A stretch of DNA of 12,276 nt from Ovoidimarina sp039190895 (GTDB lineage: Bacteria; Pseudomonadota; Alphaproteobacteria; Rhodobacterales; Rhodobacteraceae): assembly GCA_039190895.1 (NCBI GenBank), contig JBCCXY010000118.1:1-12276 (forward strand), given 5' to 3'. Position 1 is the stretch's first letter. Each line of letters starts with the position of its first letter. Below the pieces are notes generated by a model that saw nothing but the letters and a program-made list of their open reading frames with translations, was not told where the DNA came from and did not search any database. The position numbers and the translations under genes were made by a program. Positions 1 to 6,147 of this stretch are shown one piece after another.

Positions 1-665
1 ATGGCCTGGCCGAGAAGGAAGACCAGATCGGCGTCGTGACGGGCCTTGCCTGGACGTCCGTGGGTGGTGACCTGCTGTCTATTGAGGCTCTGAAACTGCC
101 CGGTAAAGGGCGGATGAAGACCACCGGCAAGCTGGGCGACGTGATGAAAGAATCGATTGACGCCGCCGCGTCCTTCGTCCGCTCCATCGCGCCCGAGATC
201 GGGGTGAAGCCGCCGAAGTTCGACACGCTCGACATCCACGTCCACGTCCCCGAAGGCGCAACGCCCAAGGACGGGCCGTCTGCGGGTGTCGGTATGGTGA
301 CGTCCATCGTCTCGGTCCTGACCGGCATCCCAGTCAAAAAGGATATCGCGATGACAGGCGAGGTCACCCTGCGCGGCAACGTGCTGGCGATTGGCGGCCT
401 TAAGGAAAAGCTGCTCGCGGCCCTGCGTGGTGGAGTAAAGACGGTGCTGATCCCCGAGGAGAACGCCAAGGACCTCCCGGAAATCCCGGACAACGTGAAG
501 GACGGGCTGAATATCATCCCGGTCGCCCACGTGAGCGAAGTCCTGAAGCACGCCCTCATCGAGACGCCTGAAGCCATCGAGTGGGACGAGGCCGCCGAAG
601 AAGCCGCCGCCGCTGCCCGCGCTGCCGCAGCCGCGGCCGAAGGCCAGGGCGCCACCGCGCACTAA
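1..665 (+). CDS. lon: Lon ATP-dependent protease, C-terminal proteolytic domain (5' end outside window)
   Basis: This is the C-terminal part of the Lon serine protease, which degrades misfolded and regulatory proteins in the cytoplasm. The frame is open from position 3 (codons read GLAEKEDQIGVV before the first internal ATG at 36), so the gene begins upstream of the window. The Ser-Lys dyad is visible: Ser in the DGPSAGV motif (codon 279-281) and Lys in the GGLKEKLLAA motif (codon 402-404), with the usual spacing. The typical VTGLAW-VGGD-LL block opens the fragment. The last 30 or so residues are an acidic, then alanine-rich tail, which is common in alphaproteobacterial Lon. The stop at 663-665 is followed within 12 bases by a strong hairpin. 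The ATPase domain is not in the window. Confidence 0.97.
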   Translation, partial: GLAEKEDQIGVVTGLAWTSVGGDLLSIEALKLPGKGRMKTTGKLGDVMKESIDAAASFVRSIAPEIGVKPPKFDTLDIHVHVPEGATPKDGPSAGVGMVTSIVSVLTGIPVKKDIAMTGEVTLRGNVLAIGGLKEKLLAALRGGVKTVLIPEENAKDLPEIPDNVKDGLNIIPVAHVSEVLKHALIETPEAIEWDEAAEEAAAAARAAAAAAEGQGATAH

Positions 666-676
666 AATCTGATCGA

Positions 677-699
677 CGCGGCGCCTCATTGGCGCCGCG
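677..699 (+). terminator. Hairpin after lon, probable transcription terminator
   Basis: A perfect 9-bp stem (CGCGGCGCC at 677-685 with GGCGCCGCG at 691-699) encloses a 5-base loop TCATT. It starts 12 bases after the lon stop. It is followed by CCCCTTGATTT rather than a clean T-run, so termination may be imperfect or assisted by Rho. It separates lon from the tRNA promoter. Confidence 0.65.
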
Positions 700-703
700 C
701 CCC

Positions 704-732
704 TTGATTTGCCCAACACCCAACGGTAACAG
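704..732 (+). promoter_or_regulatory. Putative promoter of tRNA-Val(CAC)
   Basis: TTGATT (704-709) and TAACAG (727-732) are separated by 17 bases and lie 11 bases before the tRNA 5' end, which is a good sigma-70-type placement for a short tRNA leader. It begins just after the lon hairpin. This rests on motif match only. Confidence 0.45.
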
Positions 733-743
733 ACGCCTCTGGC

Positions 744-818
744 GGGCGATTAGCTCAGTGGTAGAGCGCTTCGTTCACATCGAAGATGTCGGGAGTTCAA
801 ATCTCTCATCGCCCACCA
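744..818 (+). tRNA. tRNA-Val, anticodon CAC; integration site of the island
   Basis: The cloverleaf can be folded by eye. The acceptor stem is GGGCGAT (744-750) with ATCGCCC (808-814), then discriminator A and encoded CCA (816-818). The anticodon stem CTTCG/CGAAG encloses the loop TTCACAT, giving anticodon CAC, which reads the valine codon GUG. The T arm is GGGAG-TTCAAAT-CTCTC. The last 26 bases (793-818) recur exactly at 6122-6147 and form attL of the integrated element. In the usual manner of tRNA-targeting integrases, the element carried a copy of the 3' end that restores the gene, so the tRNA should still be functional. Confidence 0.96.
793..818 (+). repeat. attL: 26-bp direct repeat, left copy
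   Basis: The bases from GAGTTC to CCA at the 3' end of tRNA-Val(CAC) are identical to 6122-6147. The base before the repeat differs (G792 against A6121), fixing the left edge of identity. The equivalent stretch of tRNA-Val(UAC), 6726-6751, differs at two positions in the T loop, so the CAC gene is the matching target. Confidence 0.93.
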
Positions 819-1031
819 TAACACCCTGTTTTTACTGGCCGTTTTGGACGGCGCTGCGTGGGTTGTGTACCACCAACGCGTTCCGGAGGAAAGCCTCGGC
901 TTACCACCCCCCCATGGACCAGCTTTCCCATAGCCCTCCGTTCACAAGTCGTCCGCGCTCAATCTCTTTCTGAAGTGCGCAGGAAAGGACATCTTTCCGC
1001 CAGAAGTGTAATCGGCCGGAACCCACGCCAG
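819..1031. other. Left end of the island, no convincing gene
   Basis: These 213 bases lie between attL and the stop codon of the DUF6602-like gene. The open frames here have no ribosome binding site or recognisable product. A short hairpin GGAAAG-GACAT-CTTTCC (982-998) lies about 35 bases past the end of the DUF6602-like gene. It lacks a T-run in that gene's direction and is at best a weak terminator. Confidence 0.4.
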
Positions 1032-1853
1032 TCAGGTTTGTTTGAAGATAATAGCTTGCAAGGTCTCTGATGGCTGCGTCCCTTTTGGCAAGGCGTTTAG
1101 GGTGAAGGCGATAAGGGCACCTATCGGAGTGTATTCGTTGGATTGGCCCTGCGACCCAAACGCACCTACTGTAAGTGCGGACATTGGGCCCCACTTGCCG
1201 TCGAACGCTTTTTCTAAGTTCTCGGATTCAGTTGCCCACTCAGCTTTATAGCACGGCCCAACGAATGTGTGCCACGTCGCCACGTCCGAAATGCAGATAG
1301 TATCGAGGAGTTCTCGGGGGTGCTCTACTGCCGCGACAGCCCGGTTGTAGGCCGCGTTAACGTTTTCAAGCGGCTGAGAGTTGTCGCCCTGCCAAGAGTG
1401 TGAGTGCGCCAACAAGCCGTAGAGAAGGGGTGAAACCATTTCGTCAAACGGTGTCCCCACACCGGGCGCATATAGCCTCTTGAACTGCCGGGCACGCGCT
1501 ACACTTTTTTCGACGTGTGTGGCCTTTAGGGTCGTCTTGCACTCGAAGGCCGCCGCTACCCCGCCCGCGAGCCAAACCCTCTTCTCAAGCAGCTTCTTTG
1601 GGTAGGATGGCTTAAGCACGACAACATCTACTTGAGGGGAGAGTTCGCCCTTTGGACCTATCAATCGCCCCTTGGTTGCCACGTGATAGTTTGATGGCAA
1701 CCAGTCGCGTAGCAGGTTCGCCCAGTTCTCTTCGCCCTCGTCCCCTGCTGTTCCTGGATCGTCGGACGCGCGAGCATGTATGCGTTGATACTCTTCAGAC
1801 ATCTCATGCGTGATTTGCGACATGAATTTGTGCAGATCATGCACCTCAGACAC
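1032..1853 (-). CDS. DUF6602-like protein with PD-(D/E)xK nuclease-like features
   Basis: The product is 273 residues from the GTG at 1851-1853, which I chose because GAGGAG (minus strand, 1860-1865) lies six bases before it. An ATG at 1875-1877 would add eight residues and overlap the upstream stop. The N-terminal half resembles proteins annotated as DUF6602, recalled from memory and not searched. A conserved-looking core runs from GDEGEENW (Glu41) through SPQVDVVVL (Asp76) to AAFECKTTL (Glu104-x-Lys106). Acidic residue, Asp, then ExK on consecutive strands is the layout of the PD-(D/E)xK nuclease superfamily. No signal peptide or membrane segment is seen. The gene lies 16 bases after a serine recombinase stop and is probably co-transcribed with it. 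A role in DNA cleavage or anti-phage defence is inference. No methyltransferase or helicase partner is present. Confidence 0.8.
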   Translation of the reverse strand: MSEVHDLHKFMSQITHEMSEEYQRIHARASDDPGTAGDEGEENWANLLRDWLPSNYHVATKGRLIGPKGELSPQVDVVVLKPSYPKKLLEKRVWLAGGVAAAFECKTTLKATHVEKSVARARQFKRLYAPGVGTPFDEMVSPLLYGLLAHSHSWQGDNSQPLENVNAAYNRAVAAVEHPRELLDTICISDVATWHTFVGPCYKAEWATESENLEKAFDGKWGPMSALTVGAFGSQGQSNEYTPIGALIAFTLNALPKGTQPSETLQAIIFKQT

Positions 1854-1869
1854 CCGTTGCTCCTCGCAT

Positions 1870-2430
1870 TTAAACATGCGGCTTGGCGGCCCCACCAAGC
1901 ACCCGATAAACGGATGTCCGCGCTATACCAAGCTTCCTTGCTATGGCAGTCGCTCCTAGTCCCTCATCGCGTAACTTCCTAACCTTGCTTTCATCGATTG
2001 TTGCCTTCCGGCCCGTGTACACACCCGCTTCCTTAGCTTTAGCTATGCCATCCATCTGGCGCTCGCGCCGCAAGTTAGTCTCGAACTCCGCGAAGACCCC
2101 GAGCATCTGGAAGAAAGCCTTTCCCGCCGCCGATCCGGTATCCACCTGCTGTGCGGTGGCCCGCAGGATCGCGCCGCGCTCTTTGATCTCCCGCGCTAGA
2201 GAACAAAGGTCCTCCATTGACCTCGCCAGCCGGTCGAGCCGCGTGACTACGAGCACGTCGCCTTCGCGTAGGAACTGCATCAGCGTATTCAATTCCTCCC
2301 GCCCTTTCCTGCTGGTGCCGCTGGCCTTTTCTTCTCGGATGACAGTGCACCCTGCCGCCTTCAAAGTCTCCCGCTGAAGGGTGAGGTCCTGATCGTTCGA
2401 TGAGACCCGCGCATATCCGTACACCGCCAT
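1870..2430 (-). CDS. Small serine recombinase (resolvase/invertase family)
   Basis: This 186-residue protein has the standard length and order of Tn3-resolvase and Hin/Gin-type invertases. The catalytic domain starts MAVYGYARVSSNDQ with nucleophile Ser10 and Arg8. The second active-site cluster TRLDRLARS (64-71) supplies Asp66, Arg67 and Arg70. The long E helix (about 108-133, FAEFETNLRRERQ) follows, and a C-terminal helix-turn-helix (about 147-177, ATAIARKLGIARTSVYR) binds DNA. AAGGA sits eight bases before the ATG. It is the first gene of a two-gene minus-strand unit with the DUF6602-like gene. No transposase, invertible segment bounded by obvious inverted repeats, or res site triplet was recognised nearby, so whether it resolves, inverts or integrates cannot be told. 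A short inverted repeat at 2499-2515 lies upstream. Confidence 0.93.
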   Translation of the reverse strand: MAVYGYARVSSNDQDLTLQRETLKAAGCTVIREEKASGTSRKGREELNTLMQFLREGDVLVVTRLDRLARSMEDLCSLAREIKERGAILRATAQQVDTGSAAGKAFFQMLGVFAEFETNLRRERQMDGIAKAKEAGVYTGRKATIDESKVRKLRDEGLGATAIARKLGIARTSVYRVLGGAAKPHV

Positions 2431-2498
2431 GAGAGTGTTCCTTTAGCATCTAGACCCTCTCCGCCTACTGTCCCATTTCCGGATATGCAACCCTATAA

Positions 2499-2515
2499 GG
2501 ACACAAAAGGTGTCC
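2499..2515. promoter_or_regulatory. Perfect inverted repeat between divergent genes, possible operator or recombinase site
   Basis: GGACAC and GTGTCC form 6-bp arms around AAAAG. It lies 69 bases upstream of the serine recombinase ATG and 167 bases before the plus-strand 67-residue ORF. A TATAAG hexamer (2494-2499) adjoins it. It could be an operator for the divergent pair or half of a recombinase binding site. A smaller hairpin GGGG-TATG-CCCC follows near 2532-2543. Confidence 0.35.
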
Positions 2516-2681
2516 CGCCTACCTGTACCGCTGGGGTATGCCCCAACGAGACACAGGCCTCCTCCTGCGCTGGGCTTGACCGCCGACTCCCCGCCCGCTA
2601 CCCATCAGAGCAAGGGCCTGCTATTCCACTCGGCATCGCAGCGAACCCCTTGCGCATTGGTAGACGCAAGGAGGCTTAGCC

Positions 2682-2885
2682 ATGCCCATCCTAGACTTCA
2701 TGTTGCCGGGGATCGGTACACTTCTCATCATCCGCAACCGAGACACCCGCTGGTACCTTCCCCAGGTCACCGGAACCTTTGCTGGGTGGAAGGCAGGCGA
2801 CAACGAACTTGCGATAGAGTGCGGCAGGATCGCTGTCTACCTTCAGGCTCACCTCGGCCAGAGCAGGCCGCGCGGCTGGCCGTAG
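2682..2885 (+). CDS. 67-residue protein of unknown function
   Basis: I do not recognise this product. The evidence for a gene is the start: a full AAGGAGG (2668-2674) stands seven bases before the ATG at 2682, the best ribosome binding site in the island. The protein begins MPILDFMLPGIGTLLIIRN, a hydrophobic opening, continues with an aromatic patch (TRWYLPQVTGTFAGW) and ends basic. It is the only plus-strand gene in the island, diverging from the serine recombinase and converging on the ParB-like gene. It could be a small regulator or an antitoxin-like partner, but nothing in the sequence shows that. Longer overlapping plus-strand frames (starts at 2485 and 2510) lack a good ribosome binding site. 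Confidence 0.55.
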   Translation: MPILDFMLPGIGTLLIIRNRDTRWYLPQVTGTFAGWKAGDNELAIECGRIAVYLQAHLGQSRPRGWP

Positions 2886-3139
2886 GCTACCCCCAAGGAG
2901 GGCGTGAGCAAGCCTAAGGGGACCGCCCGGCACGGGGTTAGCCCGACGCTTGCCCCCTCCACCCCTCCCAAATCGGGACCTAGGGGTGCCCCGTAGAAGG
3001 CATGGGGGGAAACCGCCGCTGCAGCAACCCTCGTTCACCGCCTCAGAAATGTGGGGTGAAATGGCTTGGGTCCCATCCGAGAACCTGGGCGGGGTTAAAG
3101 GGGAGACACAGGCGTCGCGCATGGCGAGGCGGGGCCCTG
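2886..3139. other. Convergent intergenic stretch, GC-rich, no clear gene
   Basis: This stretch lies between the stop of the 67-residue ORF and the stop of the ParB-like gene. It has several purine-rich blocks of the AAGGGGACCG type (also present near 4136). Short frames exist but none has a well-placed ribosome binding site: an AAGGAGG at 2895-2901 is only two bases before a GTG. GGGG-TG-CCCC (near 2985) could form a small hairpin. Confidence 0.4.
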
Positions 3140-4018
3140 TTAGAAGGAGGGACACTCGTCGCTCGCGGTGTTGTACTGCTGCCAGTCGCTCTCGTCGTCA
3201 CCGTCTTCGACCGCACCAGTAAGCGGGTTCACCTCTTTGAAGTCCAGCCACTCATTGCCAATCTTGAAAGGGCCGTGTCCCATGAGTTCCTGGATTGTTT
3301 CCATGGTTGCTTCGGGGTCGCGTTCCCGGTGGCATGCGTGGTAGATTGCGGGCGCAATCGCCTTTTTCAGCTTCGCCTTCCGTGCCTCGCGCATCTCCTC
3401 CCGCTTTTCGTCGGACCAAGCACCGCCATGGGCGTCCTGCTTCTTCTTCCAGCGCAGGGCTTCACGCCAAGTCAGACGCGGCTTCCCCATGGTTGGACAC
3501 AAAATCTCCTCCCCGGCAGCAAGCATGGCTCGTTTCATGCTGCGTTGGCGGCTGACGGTCGCCGTGCCGTTGCCGCACTCGCTCGCGATCTCGTTCAAGG
3601 ACAGGCCGCCTTGGTGGTTTCCGTCTTCGTACTTGCAGACCCGCCGCCACGACCACTCGTTCTTGTCGTCGTCGTCCATGTTGAGGTGCAGTTTGCTGTT
3701 TTGCCGCCCTGCGATCCTCTCCCCCTCCAGCACGGTGCAACGATACGCGCGGACTGGAACCTTCGGTTGCCTGCCGTATTCAATGTAGGCGGCACGGCGG
3801 TGGTGTCCGTCCAGGACGGTGAAAGTCCCGTCGCCATTGTCCATTACGTCCATGGGATCAAGGGTCCCGCCTGCTTCCAGTACACGTAGCAGTCCTGCGG
3901 CGTGCGTTGGGTCGATCCCGCCTGAGCGGGGCTGAAATGTGTCTGGGTCAGCTTTGATCTTATTCAACGCGACTGAGCGGACTCGTGGTTCGGGTATGGG
4001 TCTGGTTTTACTTGCCAT
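3140..4018 (-). CDS. ParB N-terminal-domain protein with helix-turn-helix
   Basis: The product has 292 residues, with AAGGA nine bases before the ATG. The N-terminal half carries a ParB/sulfiredoxin-like fold signature: DGHHRRAAY at 70-78 corresponds to the GxHRxxA nucleotide-binding box of ParB and related proteins, and RQNSKLHLN (105-113) is in the position of the following conserved Asn motif. A helix-turn-helix follows (about 139-162, SLNEIASECGNGTATVSRQR). The C-terminal third is a highly charged helical stretch (200-220) and an acidic tail. It resembles orphan ParB-like proteins of mobile elements rather than chromosomal ParB. No ParA partner is present, so regulation or DNA binding for the element is more likely than segregation. 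A perfect 14-bp palindrome 38 bases upstream (4057-4070) is a candidate binding site. Confidence 0.82.
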   Translation of the reverse strand: MASKTRPIPEPRVRSVALNKIKADPDTFQPRSGGIDPTHAAGLLRVLEAGGTLDPMDVMDNGDGTFTVLDGHHRRAAYIEYGRQPKVPVRAYRCTVLEGERIAGRQNSKLHLNMDDDDKNEWSWRRVCKYEDGNHQGGLSLNEIASECGNGTATVSRQRSMKRAMLAAGEEILCPTMGKPRLTWREALRWKKKQDAHGGAWSDEKREEMREARKAKLKKAIAPAIYHACHRERDPEATMETIQELMGHGPFKIGNEWLDFKEVNPLTGAVEDGDDESDWQQYNTASDECPSF

Positions 4019-4404
4019 TCCGGGCGTTCCTTGTGTTTGGGTAAAGGGCTGCGGCCCCTATCATGATAGGCCCCCTAGAGTGATAACCCCCAGGGACCCC
4101 TGCGGAGCGCTCTCTGGGCACCCCCTTGGGACCGCAAGGGGACCGACCCCTCCGCCCGCATCCTCATGCTGAGGCAGGGGAGCCCTCAGGTGGTCGTGTA
4201 GGGGCAGCGCAGGGCCGCCCAGGTGAGCGCCCGGCAGGGAGCCTCCGGGGAACCAACCCGTCCCGGATTCCCCTCCCCCGCACACTCACAGCAGGAACCG
4301 CGAGGGAGAGCCACTAGGGAAGCCTCAGGGAGCCGTGCTGGCCCCCTTGCAATGGTGGCGGTTAATGCGCCTCTGGCTGGCCTGTGGCGGCCCCTCAGCG
4401 ACTC
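4019..4404. other. Intergenic region between ParB-like gene and integrase, repeats and palindromes
   Basis: There is no convincing gene in these 386 bases. The region holds the 14-bp palindrome at 4057-4070, a 7-bp hairpin CCCCTTG/CAAGGGG at 4122-4141 with a 6-base loop, and a loose family of GGGA-GCC-type motifs often followed by TCAGG or TCCGG. The latter start near 4177, 4237, 4304, 4317 and 4328. The composition is strongly purine-biased on the plus strand. It contains the control region of the ParB-like gene and possibly a binding array. Confidence 0.45.
4057..4070. promoter_or_regulatory. 14-bp perfect palindrome upstream of the ParB-like gene
   Basis: CCTATCATGATAGG is fully self-complementary, is AT-rich in its centre, and is embedded in GC-rich DNA 38 bases upstream of the ParB-like start. 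Position and symmetry suit an operator for autoregulation or a parS-like site. It does not match the canonical parS consensus as I know it. Confidence 0.45.
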
Positions 4405-6027
4405 TCAAGGCTCGTCCTTGTTGAGGTAACTCGGGAGCAGCTCCAGTTGGTCCTTAAGGCCGGGTACACGTGCTTCCGACCTCCCGTATTCTTCTGCTGA
4501 CTTCCCTGTCCGCCGCCCGGTCAGGTACTCTTTCGCCGCGTCCTGCATCTTGCTTGCCAAGTCCTAGAAGAGGTGCCGCCACCCGTGGTTCGGCTGTAGT
4601 TCCTCCCGCGTGATACCCACACCTTTCCTGATCCATTCGCAAACGTTCCCCTGCGAGCGTCTAGGGAACATCCGCCCGCCGCCCGCCCTCCTCTGCTCAG
4701 CAACGAATTCCAGTAGCCCCTCTGCGATCAGGTCGCTGTGGAGCGGGACCCGGCGCTGGGTGCCCACCGACTTAAGTGTCCTTCCACCCCCCGTGCGTAG
4801 GATGTAGAAATCCACCCCCTCAGTCGTGCGGAAGTCATCGGTCTCAAGCTGCGCAACCTCGCTGATCCGCGCCCCCGAGTAAGCGCACAACCACGGCAAC
4901 CACCGCCGCTCTGGTTTAGTCTCCCCCCGCGCCGCCCGAAGGACCCGCCGCGCCTCGTCCAGCTTGAACGTTCGCTCACCTTCTGGCACATCGTCGTTCT
5001 TTTGGGGTGGCTTCACCGCCTGAAGGGATTGAACCAGCGGAACGAATTCGTTGCCCAGGCTGTGGTCCCTCGCCCATCCTACGATCACTTTGAGGTTGGC
5101 GAGTCGCTGCGCAATCGTGTTGTTGCTCAGGTGGCCCTCGTCCACCATGTCCCGCACCCACGTGTCTGCCTCCATCGCTGTGATGGTCCCGACCGACCCG
5201 CTCTCGCGGAACTCCGAGAACTCCCGCGCCACCCGCGTGTACTTCCGCAGTGTGCTGTCCGGCATCGGCTTCTTTGTCCTCCCGCTGGCCCGGTCGCCCC
5301 ACTCCTTCTCCACAACCTCAAGCAGCGTCGGTCCTGTAGCTTTCGGCCTGCCTTCTTCAAATGTCGGATAGCGATCTGCCGACCCATCTTCTGCGTAGTC
5401 ACCCTCCGCCTTCCGAAGGTTCACACCCGCAGCGTGGTCCATCGCTGCCGCAACCGCATCAAGTAGCCTCCCGCGTGATTCAGCGTCGATCAGAAGGCCG
5501 CGCCGTCTAAGGGCAACGTCCGCGAAACCGCCAAACCTCTCCTCAAGCCGCTTGAGAAGCGCCCTCCGCTTGGCTAGGGCAGTCTCTGAGGGGCTTCCAA
5601 CCGTCAGGCTCTCGTACGGGCTCGGCGCCTTGACCGCCGCATTGACAGTAAGCACGTGCTGCCACATCTCGGGGCTGCCGGGGTCCTCGTCCAACACTTC
5701 GACCCAGTCCGCGAAAACCTCCCCGGCGAGGGCATAGCACTTCTTATTCGACAGGCGCTGCGGGCCGTCCCTAACAGCGTCCCAGTATCGTTTCACCTGA
5801 TTGTCCACGTGTCGGTTCCGGCGGGCAGCCTCGTCTGGGTCGCGGGTCCCAAGAGAGCAGCCCACTTCCTTCTGGACCCGAACTGCCTTCGTCACGCCGC
5901 CCACTTCCAGGCTAATCTTCGCGCCCCTCACCCTCTCCAGGATGTCCGCAGGGACCCTCACGCGATATCGCCAGACGTCGCTACCCGCCTTCTTCATTGG
6001 TTTCGGCAACCTGTAAGACCCCACCAT
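4405..6027 (-). pseudogene. int: Tyrosine integrase of the island, interrupted by an in-frame TAG
   Basis: This is a site-specific tyrosine recombinase that should catalyse insertion at the tRNA-Val 3' end. The N-terminal region (RYRVRVPADI at 20-29) resembles the DUF6538-type start of alphaproteobacterial integrases. A SAM-like core-binding domain lies at about 233-325 and the catalytic domain from about 350. Box I Arg387 (GARISEV), Lys419 (TLKSVG) and H481-G-W-R484 are present. The frame then stops at TAG (minus strand, 4564-4566) after HLF, before the tyrosine. The same frame stays open beyond the stop for 52 codons: EYLTGRR (500-506), AEEYGR with the predicted nucleophile Tyr514, and an ending LELLPSYL typical of the family, then TGA at 4405-4407. 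One nonsense change therefore splits a 540-codon gene. The usual His after TG is Arg505. Inactivation is likely; amber readthrough or a sequencing error are alternatives. Confidence 0.88.
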
Positions 6028-6121
6028 TGTGTGCTACCCTCGTGTACCAGTCCGGGCAGCGTGTTCTCGTTTGTTGCCAGTTAGTTAAACAAATCAGAGC
6101 GTTAAAAGGAAGCGGAAGTGA

Positions 6122-6147
6122 GAGTTCAAATCTCTCATCGCCCACCA
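6122..6147 (+). repeat. attR: 26-bp direct repeat, right copy (tRNA-Val 3' fragment)
   Basis: This is an exact copy of 793-818 and represents the original chromosomal end of the tRNA gene, cut off by the insertion. The DNA immediately after it (6148 onward) matches the DNA after the CCA of tRNA-Val(UAC). The 94 bases between it and the integrase start contain an inverted pair TTTGTT (6070-6075) and AACAAA (6088-6093), plausible for integrase control or arm-type binding. Confidence 0.93.

Larger units (their letters stand above)
793..6147. mobile_element. 5.3-kb integrative element (genomic island) in tRNA-Val(CAC)
   Basis: The element is bounded by a 26-bp exact direct repeat of the tRNA 3' end (793-818 and 6122-6147; unit length 5329 bp). 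A tyrosine integrase gene begins 94 bp inside the right repeat and reads into the element. The chromosomal sequence that resumes at 6148 matches what follows the CCA of the second tRNA-Val at 6752, which independently marks the right boundary. Cargo consists of a DUF6602-like protein, a serine recombinase, a 67-residue ORF and a ParB-like protein. No capsid, packaging, conjugation or replication genes are seen, so if it ever moved it depended on excision and on a helper or chromosomal transfer. The integrase is interrupted, so it is probably immobile now. Confidence 0.93.

Noticed and set aside
901..1194. Minus-strand frame of 97 codons overlapping the end of the DUF6602-like gene.
   Set aside because: Most of it lies in another frame of the DUF6602-like gene, it lacks a ribosome binding site and the product is not recognisable.
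1870..2430. Serine recombinase as part of a Tn3-type transposon.
   Set aside because: No Tn3 transposase, terminal inverted repeats or resistance genes are present; the boundaries are those of a tRNA integrase element.
2510..2917. Plus-strand frame of 135 codons covering the 67-residue ORF in another frame.
   Set aside because: No ribosome binding site, low-complexity basic and proline-rich product, and the frame with AAGGAGG at 2668 is far better supported.
2902..2996. Short frame from a GTG at 2904 preceded by AAGGAGG.
   Set aside because: The ribosome binding site is only two bases from the GTG, too close to work, and the peptide is about 30 residues of low complexity.
3002..3889. Long plus-strand frame (295 codons) antisense to the ParB-like gene.
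   Set aside because: It mirrors the ParB-like gene, which has a recognisable GHHR box, helix-turn-helix and ribosome binding site on the minus strand.
819..6121. CRISPR array or phage structural genes within the island.
   Set aside because: No regularly spaced direct repeats and no capsid, portal, terminase or tail motifs were seen.
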